Positions 1-5,759 of a DNA stretch of 11,088 nt are shown one piece after another. This stretch comes from an uncultured Lachnospiraceae bacterium (GTDB lineage Bacteria; Bacillota; Clostridia; Lachnospirales; Lachnospiraceae): NCBI GenBank assembly GCA_947178115.1, contig CAMWXF010000029.1, positions 1 through 11,088 of the forward strand. Direction: 5' to 3'. Position numbers and translations under genes: made by a program. Below the pieces are notes generated by a model. The model was not told the origin of the DNA. It made no database searches and saw nothing but the letters and a program-made list of their open reading frames with translations. The number at the start of each line of letters is the position of its first letter. Within the stretch, counting starts at the first letter, position 1.

Positions 1-2540
1 TGACCGAAGGCGCTGCCAAATATATGGTAGAAAACAATATGGAGCCTACAATCGATAACCTGTATCTGGCGGGCTACAGTTCTACAGCGGACGGCAGCAG
101 GCAGGGAAGAGGCTATTACACGGACGGCGCCGGATATTACGCGAAGAAAGCGGAAGAATACGATTGGTCTAACCTTCGTCCCCAGATGGAGAAGATCCTT
201 AAGGAAGCGAGACTGGAAGTAAATGAAGAGTCTCTGGAAGATGCAAAATGGCTGATTGAAAAAGGAATCCCTCTTACACCGGAGGCAGTGGCGAATCTCT
301 ACGAGCTGAATCATCTGACACTTCCTCAGGACAGCAGGCAGATTTTCTCGGCGATCGTGGCGGCAGTTGTGGATGGTAAAGAAGCCGGAGAAGCCAATCT
401 GGCAGACGGCAGGAGCAATCTGGAAAAAGCGGTTGAGTACGTGGAGCGGTTTGCGCAGATCACGGATGAGGCAGTTGATAAAGCCGTAGCTGAGGATCAG
501 GAACTGACGCTTGTGAATCTTGAAGCGGCTGAGAATGAGATAGAGGCGGCTACGCAGTCTGCGGATCAGAGAACTGCGGAATATGCGGGAAATGCCGCAG
601 GGTATACAACGAACAATAAGACTGCGACGCATGCGGAAAGTAACGCAGAAAGCAACACAGTCGTGGAGGCTCTGGAGAACATCACGGCGAGACGGCAGCT
701 AGAGGAGATCCGCCTGATGATGACGGTGGAGGCCAATCGTAAACTGTTGGAGAGCGGTTATGCCATTGATACCACGGAACTGGAACAGCTTGTGGATGCC
801 TTGAGACAGATTGAGTTACAGCAAAGACAGCTTATGTTCGGCGAGACGGATGAGGCGCAGGTAGCCGCGAAAGCCTCTCTCTATGAGGAAACCCGCAGCA
901 AGGTAGCGGAAATCCCCTATCTGCCGATCGATATTGCCGGCCGGTTTAAAGTTACGGACGAGGATTTTACCTTAGACCAGGTACACATAGACGGCACAGC
1001 TCTGCGAAATCAATATGATGAGGCGAGCGAAAAGTATGAGACATGGATGACGACTATACGGAGCGATCTGGGTGATTCGATCCGGAAGGCATTCCGGAAT
1101 GTGGACAGCACATTGGAAGATCTGGGATTTGAGCTCAATGAGGAGAACCGTCGGGCGGTTCGCATTCTGGGCTACAATCGGATGGAACTGACACAGGAAA
1201 ATATAGAAATAGTGCGGGATACGGATGCAGAGCTTCACCGTGTGATCAGTAAAATGACACCGGCAGCAGTCCTGCAGGCGATCCGGGACGGCAAGAATCC
1301 GCTGGAAATGACCCTGCCGGAGTTAAATGAATATCTGGATTCCATACCGTACAGTAAAGAGCAGGCGAGCGAAAAATACAGCAAATTTTTGTATAAGCTC
1401 GATAAGAGCAAGGCTATTGACGAGCAGGAGCGGACGGCATATATCGGTATCTACCGTATGCTCAGACAGTTTGAAAAGACGGATGACGCTGCGGTTGGCG
1501 CACTTGTCAATATGGGAGCAGAGGTCTCCTTTAAAAATATGCTGAGTGCGGTACGAAGCCGGAAGAAAGCCGGCATGGACTTTATGGTAGATGACGCATT
1601 TGCCGGCGTTGAGGCCATTGAGAAAGGCATGTCGATCAGCAGGCAGATCGAGAGTGGTTTTAACAAGAACTACCGCGAAATTGTTGGAAACATTGCAGAC
1701 CGCATGGCAAAACAGGACGCTTCTACAGAGAAAGAGTACCGACAGGAGCAGATGCGGGAAGTACAGCAGGCATGTGAAGTGGAAGATGCCGTGATCGAGG
1801 AACTGTTACACAGCAAGCAGCCGGTGACGATCAATAATCTGGCGGCAGCGGATATGCTGATGAACAGCAGAGGTGCTCTTTATAAGAAAATGAAAGAGTA
1901 TACCTCACCTGAGAATGAGGAAAATGTAAAAGACGCCGTTTCCCGTCTGCATGATGCATTGACAGATGAGAAAAGCGCGCAGGAAGCCTTTGAAGAGATG
2001 GAACGGGTCTTCGAGGAAGTGCTGGAAGAGGCGCAGTATAATCCTGATATAAACTATATTGATCTGAAGGCGATTCAGAGCTGCCGAAAGCAGCTCACGC
2101 TGGCAGCCGGTCTTGCGAAAGAGGAAAATTATCAGATTCCCGTAGAGATCAACGGGGAGACGACAGCAATCCATCTAAGGGTGCTGCATGATAAACAGGA
2201 CGGCGGTAAGGTTAAGGCCACATTTGAGACGGAAAGTCACGGTAAAGTGGCCGCGGAATTTACGATCCGCAACAGGAAAGTATCCGGCTATATCGCCTGT
2301 TCCACGCAGGAAGGCGCTGATAATATTCAGGAAAAGAACGACAGCCTGCAGAAATGTCTGCGGACCACGGTTGAAGCGTTGGCGCATAATGAACTGGAAC
2401 TCGGTGATATCGGAATCGTATGCAGCGCAGAACTGGATCTGAACGCCTATACGGCGGAAGAAACCCAGAACGGGTCATCGGTACAGACCGCAGATTTGTA
2501 TCAGATAGCAAAAGCATTTATTACAGTGTTCACAGCATAG
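1..2540 (+). CDS. FliK-like/DUF6240-type flagellar-locus protein, 5'-truncated by window edge
   Basis: The frame is open from position 3, and the first in-frame ATG (24) has no convincing ribosome binding site. The motif around it (AAKYMVENNMEPTIDNLY) continues upstream, so the true start lies outside the window. The visible part, about 845 residues, is mostly acidic and helical, without a signal peptide or membrane segment. A pattern 'A..L...g..pT..NL' recurs about eight times (numbering from M24: about -7 to 16, 70-95, 150-172, 236-260, 374-400, 415-438, 488-512, 588-614). Residues about 705-800 (IPVEING..., GGKVKATFE, then a helix ending near ELGDIGIV) resemble the C-terminal domain of FliK hook-length-control proteins. 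The family is probably DUF6240, which I recall from Lachnospiraceae flagellar loci; this is from memory. It lies 34 nt upstream of flagellin, supporting a flagellar assembly role. FliK-like function is inference; existence as a real gene is near certain. Confidence 0.6.
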   Translation, partial: TEGAAKYMVENNMEPTIDNLYLAGYSSTADGSRQGRGYYTDGAGYYAKKAEEYDWSNLRPQMEKILKEARLEVNEESLEDAKWLIEKGIPLTPEAVANLYELNHLTLPQDSRQIFSAIVAAVVDGKEAGEANLADGRSNLEKAVEYVERFAQITDEAVDKAVAEDQELTLVNLEAAENEIEAATQSADQRTAEYAGNAAGYTTNNKTATHAESNAESNTVVEALENITARRQLEEIRLMMTVEANRKLLESGYAIDTTELEQLVDALRQIELQQRQLMFGETDEAQVAAKASLYEETRSKVAEIPYLPIDIAGRFKVTDEDFTLDQVHIDGTALRNQYDEASEKYETWMTTIRSDLGDSIRKAFRNVDSTLEDLGFELNEENRRAVRILGYNRMELTQENIEIVRDTDAELHRVISKMTPAAVLQAIRDGKNPLEMTLPELNEYLDSIPYSKEQASEKYSKFLYKLDKSKAIDEQERTAYIGIYRMLRQFEKTDDAAVGALVNMGAEVSFKNMLSAVRSRKKAGMDFMVDDAFAGVEAIEKGMSISRQIESGFNKNYREIVGNIADRMAKQDASTEKEYRQEQMREVQQACEVEDAVIEELLHSKQPVTINNLAAADMLMNSRGALYKKMKEYTSPENEENVKDAVSRLHDALTDEKSAQEAFEEMERVFEEVLEEAQYNPDINYIDLKAIQSCRKQLTLAAGLAKEENYQIPVEINGETTAIHLRVLHDKQDGGKVKATFETESHGKVAAEFTIRNRKVSGYIACSTQEGADNIQEKNDSLQKCLRTTVEALAHNELELGDIGIVCSAELDLNAYTAEETQNGSSVQTADLYQIAKAFITVFTA

Positions 2541-2559
2541 AGAATGGCAGTTATGAGAT

Positions 2560-2565
2560 AGGAGG
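2560..2565 (+). promoter_or_regulatory. Shine-Dalgarno of flagellin gene
   Basis: AGGAGG lies 9 nt before the ATG at 2575. It is a full-consensus site, which fits the very high translation expected of flagellin and fixes its start. No convincing sigma-28 (TAAA-N15-GCCGATAA-type) promoter was seen in the 34-nt gap, so transcription may start inside or upstream of the preceding gene. Confidence 0.85.
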
Positions 2566-2574
2566 AACTTTTAT

Positions 2575-3738
2575 ATGAAGATTAGTTACAATTCAGCGGC
2601 AATGCACGCTAACAACGCACTTAATGCATCGGATAAGAGAGTCTCACAGTCACTTAAGAGACTGTCTTCCGGGTTAAAGGTTACGGCAGCGAAAGATAAT
2701 CCGTCAGGATATGCAATCGGCCGCAGAATGAATGCACAGATTACCGGCGTATCCGTTGCAACCGAGAATGCTAACAGAGGCACTTCCATAATCGAGACGG
2801 CGGACGGCGCTTTAACAGAAGTACATGACATGCTGCAGCGAATGAATGAGCTGGCAGTAAAGGGCGCTACGGGAACACTTACAACAACTGACAGAGAAAT
2901 GCTGAATCAGGAAATGAAGCAGTTGAAAGAAGAGGTTACCAGAATTGCTACCGATACGGAATTCAACGGTCAGCCTCTGTTGGATGGCAGCTTTGATTTA
3001 AGAGGTTATACGAACAGCCAGATTGCGACGGTAGATTATTACAGCGATGAGGTGCTGGCGAAACAGTATACGATTGATGCGCTGACAGTATTCTATAATG
3101 CAGATGGAACAATAGATTTGGATCAGACAAAGAATAGTTTTACGCCGGGGCCGGAATTTCCGAAGGGCGTATCGATTACTGAGGTAGGACAGGACAAAGT
3201 GACGATTACAGGCAATCAGGACTTCAAGCTGACGATCGCGGTTACGCCGAGTCCGGTGTATAATCCGGCGGATGGAAGCATTACAGGATATAATCCTGTA
3301 AATTGTGTAGCAAATGGTGCGTTAGAGATTAACGTGACCGGCATCGGCTCCATGGATATGCAGATTGGTGCCAACGAAGGACAGCAGTTAAATATCAGGA
3401 TTCCCAAGATTTCTCTGGACAGACTCGGTATCGAGAGAACAGAGGTAGATACACAGGATAACAGTTCGAAGGCAATCGATGAGGTCAAGGGTGCAATCCT
3501 GTATGTATCCGATGCACGAAGCAGACTGGGAGCTTACCAGAACCGTCTGGAGCACACGGTAAGCAGTCTGGACATCACCAACGAGAACATGACGAGTTCT
3601 TATTCCCGTATCATGGATGTGGATATGGCGGAGGAGATGACAACTTACACAACAGAGCAGGTAATATCTCAGGCAGCAGTTTCCATGCTTGCACAGGCCA
3701 ACGAGAGACCTTCTCAGGTGCTTCAGCTTCTCCAATAA
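2575..3738 (+). CDS. fliC: Flagellin (flagellar filament subunit)
   Basis: This is the structural subunit of the flagellar filament, exported unfolded by the flagellar type III system and polymerised at the tip. It has 387 residues. The N-terminal D0/D1 region (about 1-145) carries LSSGLKVTAAKDNPSGYAI (31-48), LQRMNELAVKGATGT (87-101) and EFNGQPLLDG (129-138). A short variable outer region spans about 155-260. The C-terminal D1/D0 region resumes at about 261 (MQIGANEGQ) and ends with the classical SMLAQANERPSQVLQLLQ tail. It is at the short end of average, so the outer domain is compact. The start is set by AGGAGG 9 nt upstream. It ends in tandem in-frame stops (TAA TAG, 3736-3741), consistent with high expression. 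fliS follows 35 nt later with no obvious terminator between, so the two are probably co-transcribed. Family assignment is secure. Confidence 0.97.
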   Translation: MKISYNSAAMHANNALNASDKRVSQSLKRLSSGLKVTAAKDNPSGYAIGRRMNAQITGVSVATENANRGTSIIETADGALTEVHDMLQRMNELAVKGATGTLTTTDREMLNQEMKQLKEEVTRIATDTEFNGQPLLDGSFDLRGYTNSQIATVDYYSDEVLAKQYTIDALTVFYNADGTIDLDQTKNSFTPGPEFPKGVSITEVGQDKVTITGNQDFKLTIAVTPSPVYNPADGSITGYNPVNCVANGALEINVTGIGSMDMQIGANEGQQLNIRIPKISLDRLGIERTEVDTQDNSSKAIDEVKGAILYVSDARSRLGAYQNRLEHTVSSLDITNENMTSSYSRIMDVDMAEEMTTYTTEQVISQAAVSMLAQANERPSQVLQLLQ

Positions 3739-3759
3739 TAGTGCGAGACCTAGAATATT

Positions 3760-3765
3760 AAGGAG
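3760..3765 (+). promoter_or_regulatory. Shine-Dalgarno of fliS
   Basis: AAGGAG lies 8 nt before the ATG at 3774. No separate promoter is evident in the 35-nt gap after flagellin. Confidence 0.75.
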
Positions 3766-3773
3766 AGATATAT

Positions 3774-4250
3774 ATGACCAAGGAATTGAAACAGGAGTAT
3801 ACCTTGCGAATTACGCAGGCGAATAAGACCCAGTTGATCACGATTCTGTATGAGATGGTTCTGCTCTATGTAGATGAGGCGCAGGAAGCGCTGGATGCCG
3901 GGCAGAAGATGGAGTACAAGAGTGCGATTCGCAAGATCCGGGGGTGCATAGACGAATTGACGGCATCGCTTAACCTTGATTATGAACTGGCGCATAATCT
4001 GCTACAGCTCTATCTCTATATCAGCAGGGAGCTTGTTAAGGCTTCTACGCATTATGAGAGAGAGAACTTAGAGCATGTCCGACTGATTATCGGTGAGCTG
4101 CATAAGGCATATCAGGCAATCGAAGATCAGGATACGTCCGGTCCTGTTATGGGTAATACGCAGAGCGTATATGCAGGGCTTACCTACGGCCGGAATACAC
4201 TTACAGAGAATATTGCGGATTCCGTAACTAACAGAGGATTCTGCGTATAG
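3774..4250 (+). CDS. fliS: Flagellin export chaperone FliS with C-terminal extension
   Basis: FliS binds the disordered C-terminus of flagellin in the cytoplasm, prevents premature polymerisation and delivers it to the export gate. Residues about 10-118 show the all-helical FliS pattern: LITILYEMVLLYVDEAQEAL (21-40), a helix ending ELTASLNLDYELAHNLL (61-77), LYLYISRELVKAS (79-91), and a last helix with VRLIIGELHKAYQAI (102-116). At 158 residues it is longer than the roughly 125-135 usual for FliS. The extra 40 residues (119-158) are Gly/Thr/Asn-rich with YAGLTYGRNTLTEN and a terminal NRGFCV, and they look unstructured. Its position immediately downstream of flagellin, in the same direction, supports the call. 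The next gene is convergent, only 24 nt away. The family is confidently recognised; the role of the tail is unknown. Confidence 0.88.
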   Translation: MTKELKQEYTLRITQANKTQLITILYEMVLLYVDEAQEALDAGQKMEYKSAIRKIRGCIDELTASLNLDYELAHNLLQLYLYISRELVKASTHYERENLEHVRLIIGELHKAYQAIEDQDTSGPVMGNTQSVYAGLTYGRNTLTENIADSVTNRGFCV

Positions 4251-4274
4251 GCGGCAGAGTATAAATATGCGCGT

Positions 4275-4565
4275 TTATGAGAACAGAGACAGCGCACGAT
4301 ATATTTCTTGATGGTTTTCTTCAGGCAGCAGGTTCATATCTGCTGCCTGTTCTAACAGATACTTATAACGCTTAAGCGTTGCATTCACTTCATAGATATA
4401 ACAGTCGATCAGGTCGGGATCGGTTACATTGTCAAAATTCGAATAGGCAATTTCCAGCGCATACCTTGTCTGTGCCAATTCTTCACGTATCGTCATTTTC
4501 TGACAGTCCACGATGATATCCGCACCTGCCGTACCGTTAGCGCTCTGATGAAAAAACATTTTCAT
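4275..4565 (-). CDS. YaaL-like DUF2508 family protein
   Basis: This is a small soluble protein of 96 residues with no signal peptide. The core 'A..NFDNVTDPDLIDCYIYEVNA..KRYKYLL' (residues about 40-71) matches the DUF2508/YaaL pattern (F-x-x-V-T-D-P-D-L-I-D ... RYxYLL). The molecular function of the family is unknown. In many Firmicutes yaaL sits beside recR and bofA. Here a bofA-like gene is the divergent neighbour, which supports the assignment. The ATG at 4565 has a poorly spaced site; the second ATG (M3, 4559) has GGTGGG 9 nt upstream and is an equally possible start. The 3' part contains a perfect 10-bp inverted repeat (4322-4349). On this strand a TATACT hexamer (4618-4623) could be a -10 element, but no good -35 partner is visible. 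Confidence 0.82.
   Translation of the reverse strand: MKMFFHQSANGTAGADIIVDCQKMTIREELAQTRYALEIAYSNFDNVTDPDLIDCYIYEVNATLKRYKYLLEQAADMNLLPEENHQEIYRALSLFS
4322..4349. repeat. Perfect 10-bp inverted repeat inside the DUF2508 gene
   Basis: CAGGCAGCAG (4322-4331) and CTGCTGCCTG (4340-4349) are exact reverse complements around an 8-nt loop. It lies 72 nt past the fliS stop and 45 nt inside the 3' end of the convergent DUF2508 gene. The stem is GC-rich and could fold strongly in RNA from either strand. Neither side is followed by a clear U-tract (plus-strand tail TTCTAAC), so it is not a textbook intrinsic terminator. It could still end or stabilise the fliC-fliS transcript. Confidence 0.5.
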
Positions 4566-4770
4566 ACACCCACCAAACCTTTCTAAAATAAAGATGTCTT
4601 GAATTTACTTTTGTTTAAGTATAGGTAATATTTGGAAAAATATTCATGTAATATTTGAGGGACAGGAAGCATATGTTACCAGTGTAAAGACATTCAAACT
4701 GTTAAATTATGGTTGTGGAATCGAAAGAGTACCGGAGACAGACAAGGCTTAATGAAGAAGGTGAAGGGAT
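4566..4770. promoter_or_regulatory. Divergent spacer between DUF2508 gene and bofA
   Basis: This 205-bp A/T-rich gap must hold outward promoters for both neighbours. It contains two exact copies of GTAATATTTG (4625-4634 and 4648-4657, 23 bp apart) and a third AATATT core at 4639-4644. The second copy doubles as the -35 of a sigma-E-like promoter towards bofA. No open reading frame of note was seen in it. Confidence 0.6.
4648..4677 (+). promoter_or_regulatory. Sigma-E-type sporulation promoter candidate for bofA
   Basis: GTAATATT (4648-4655), a 14-nt spacer, then CATATGTT (4670-4677). The first element fully matches the Bacillus subtilis sigma-E -35 pattern (G)KMATATT, the spacing equals the usual 14, and the second matches CATACANT except for G in place of A and T in place of C at variable positions. 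bofA is a mother-cell sigma-E gene in B. subtilis, so site and target agree. The predicted transcript would have a leader of about 87 nt. I found no convincing sigma-A promoter in the same gap. Confidence 0.55.
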
Positions 4771-5049
4771 ATGGAGATGGGAAATGCAGGCGGAGCACTG
4801 GCGATTTTGGGTGTATGTCTGATCGTGCTTATTATAGGTGCGATGGGAAGAAAAGTGGAGTGGCTGGTTAATTTTATTCTGCGGGCGGTCATGGGTACGA
4901 TCGGAATTTACTGCCTTAATTATCTGTTGGCATCTAGGCAGATCGCGGTTGCGGTAGGTATCAATCCGCTTACGATTTTGACATCCGGAATCCTTGGATT
5001 TCCGGGGATTGCCGTACTTTATGGCATCCACTTCTTTAAAATATTGTAG
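4771..5049 (+). CDS. bofA: BofA-like pro-sigma-K processing inhibitor family protein
   Basis: This is a hydrophobic membrane protein of 92 residues. In B. subtilis, BofA with SpoIVFA holds the intramembrane protease SpoIVFB inactive until the forespore signal releases pro-sigma-K processing. The sequence shows a first membrane segment (about 8-24), a second (about 34-54, containing RAVMGTIGIYCLN), and the signature C-terminal stretch with INPLT (64-68) and SGILGFPGIAVL (72-83), which is the hallmark of the family. The start at 4771 has AGAAGGTG 7 nt upstream. It is transcribed away from the DUF2508 gene, a common genomic partner, and has a sigma-E-like promoter candidate. Family members also occur in Clostridia with altered sporulation, so the exact role here is inferred. 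No hairpin terminator follows, only an A6T7 tract at 5059-5071. Confidence 0.85.
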   Translation: MEMGNAGGALAILGVCLIVLIIGAMGRKVEWLVNFILRAVMGTIGIYCLNYLLASRQIAVAVGINPLTILTSGILGFPGIAVLYGIHFFKIL

Positions 5050-5058
5050 ACTTTTCAC

Positions 5059-5071
5059 AAAAAATTTTTTT
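5059..5071 (+). promoter_or_regulatory. A6T7 tract, possible UP element of the Tad operon promoter
   Basis: Six A followed by seven T lie roughly 50-62 bp upstream of the expected start of transcription (about 5121). That is near the distal part of the region where the RNA polymerase alpha subunit contacts UP elements. It could instead mark the end of the bofA transcript, but no GC-rich stem precedes it. Confidence 0.4.
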
Positions 5072-5085
5072 CTGCAAAATGGGTC

Positions 5086-5114
5086 TGGACAGGATACTGT
5101 TTTGTGTTTATAAT
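5086..5114 (+). promoter_or_regulatory. Sigma-A promoter of the Tad pilus operon
   Basis: TGGACA (5086-5091) and TATAAT (5109-5114) are separated by exactly 17 bp. The -10 is a perfect consensus and the -35 differs at one base. Transcription should begin near 5121 and run into the prepilin peptidase gene. It is the clearest vegetative promoter in the window. Confidence 0.8.
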
Positions 5115-5120
5115 TCATTT

Positions 5121-5231
5121 TACAACTCAAGAAATTCTATGTGCTACTTATCTTGCCGGTACGGCATCGGGAGTTTCATCCCACTATGATTTCATTGAGT
5201 CATAATTATTTTATTCTATGGAGGTGATTTT
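5121..5231 (+). promoter_or_regulatory. Structured 5' leader RNA of the Tad operon
   Basis: The predicted untranslated leader is about 110 nt and holds three adjacent hairpins. They are TGCCG/CGGCA (5154-5158 with 5162-5166), GGGA/TCCC (5169-5172 with 5179-5182), and TATGATTT/GAGTCATA (5185-5192 with 5197-5204, two G-U pairs). The last is followed by an A/T-rich stretch ending at the ribosome binding site. It does not match the conserved core of c-di-GMP, preQ1 or fluoride riboswitches as I remember them. A short frame (5139-5189, 16 residues) lies within but has no good ribosome binding site. Regulatory function is inference. Confidence 0.4.
5220..5228 (+). promoter_or_regulatory. Shine-Dalgarno deciding the prepilin peptidase start
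   Basis: GGAGGTGAT is almost fully complementary to the 16S rRNA 3' end. The only in-frame codon at normal distance is ATT at 5232, 7 nt after GGAGG. The TTG at 5233 is in another frame and reaches TGA at 5239. The in-frame TTG at 5259 is 34 nt away and has no site of its own. Confidence 0.75.
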
Positions 5232-5759
5232 ATTGGACTGAGTTACTATCAATCTCTGTTGCTTCTTTTGCTGTTTCTTGCAGCGTTAGCAGATCTTAAG
5301 ACAGATCGTATCCCTAACGGCTTTATTATACTCGGAACCGGGATCGGGATATTGGGCGGATTCCGGTATCATACCGATTTGCTGCAGCCTGTCTTCTCTA
5401 TGCTTCTTGCATTTCTGCTCATGTACCCACTGTTTAAAATCGGTGCGCTCGGTGCCGGTGATGTGAAAGTGTTTATGATGATCGGCAGTTTCATGAATAA
5501 GAAAGAGCTTCTCGCGGTTATGGTATCGACATTCATAATCGGGGCGGTATTTTCTCTGCTCAAGCTGCTTACGGAGCATAACGGAAGAGAAAGAATAGAA
5601 TATTTTCTGTCTTATATATCGGAAGTGGCAAGGACAGGGCACTGGAAAATATACGGAGAGCATATGTTACAGGATTATCAGTTGTACCGCAAGAACAAAA
5701 TACATTTTACGGTTCCGATTTTGTTCGGCGTGGTGATGAAATTAGGAGGAGTAATTTGA
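5232..5759 (+). CDS. tadV: Type IV/Flp prepilin peptidase (TadV/CpaA-like, A24 family)
   Basis: This membrane aspartyl protease cleaves the leader of Flp prepilins on the cytoplasmic face. From the ATT start it has 175 residues. The first catalytic Asp lies in ALADLKTDRIPN (D21) and the second in the family signature GAGDVK (D77). Membrane segments are visible at about 8-20, 31-44, 53-68, 95-110 and near the C-terminus. It is of CpaA/TadV size and lacks the N-terminal methylase domain of PilD-type enzymes. An ATT start is preferred because of the ideal Shine-Dalgarno. It also restores the full first membrane helix (GLSYYQSLLLLLLFLAALAD), which starting at the TTG at 5259 would cut to about ten residues before the catalytic Asp. 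The stop overlaps the next start by 4 nt. It is the first gene of the pilus operon. The function is confident; the start codon is inferred. Confidence 0.88.
   Translation: MGLSYYQSLLLLLLFLAALADLKTDRIPNGFIILGTGIGILGGFRYHTDLLQPVFSMLLAFLLMYPLFKIGALGAGDVKVFMMIGSFMNKKELLAVMVSTFIIGAVFSLLKLLTEHNGRERIEYFLSYISEVARTGHWKIYGEHMLQDYQLYRKNKIHFTVPILFGVVMKLGGVI

Noticed and set aside
2529..2557. TTCACA-17-TATGAG, a possible promoter for flagellin
   Set aside because: The start of transcription would fall at about 2564, inside the Shine-Dalgarno, leaving no working leader, and the -10 has only four of six matches.
4261..4278. ATAAA/TTTAT inverted repeat between fliS and the DUF2508 gene as a terminator
   Set aside because: The stem is five A-U pairs with an 8-nt loop and no following U-tract, too weak to support.
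4702..5130. 142-codon minus-strand frame opposite bofA
   Set aside because: It overlaps bofA and the Tad promoter and has no family pattern; BofA motifs on the plus strand are clear.
5139..5189. A 16-codon frame in the Tad leader (MCYLSCRYGIGSFIPL), possible leader peptide
   Set aside because: No ribosome binding site and no run of regulatory codons; its bases are better explained by the hairpins.
5218..5241. ATG at 5218 with a 7-codon frame, possibly read into tadV by frameshift
   Set aside because: It has no Shine-Dalgarno of its own, contains the Shine-Dalgarno of tadV, and there is no classical slippery heptamer.
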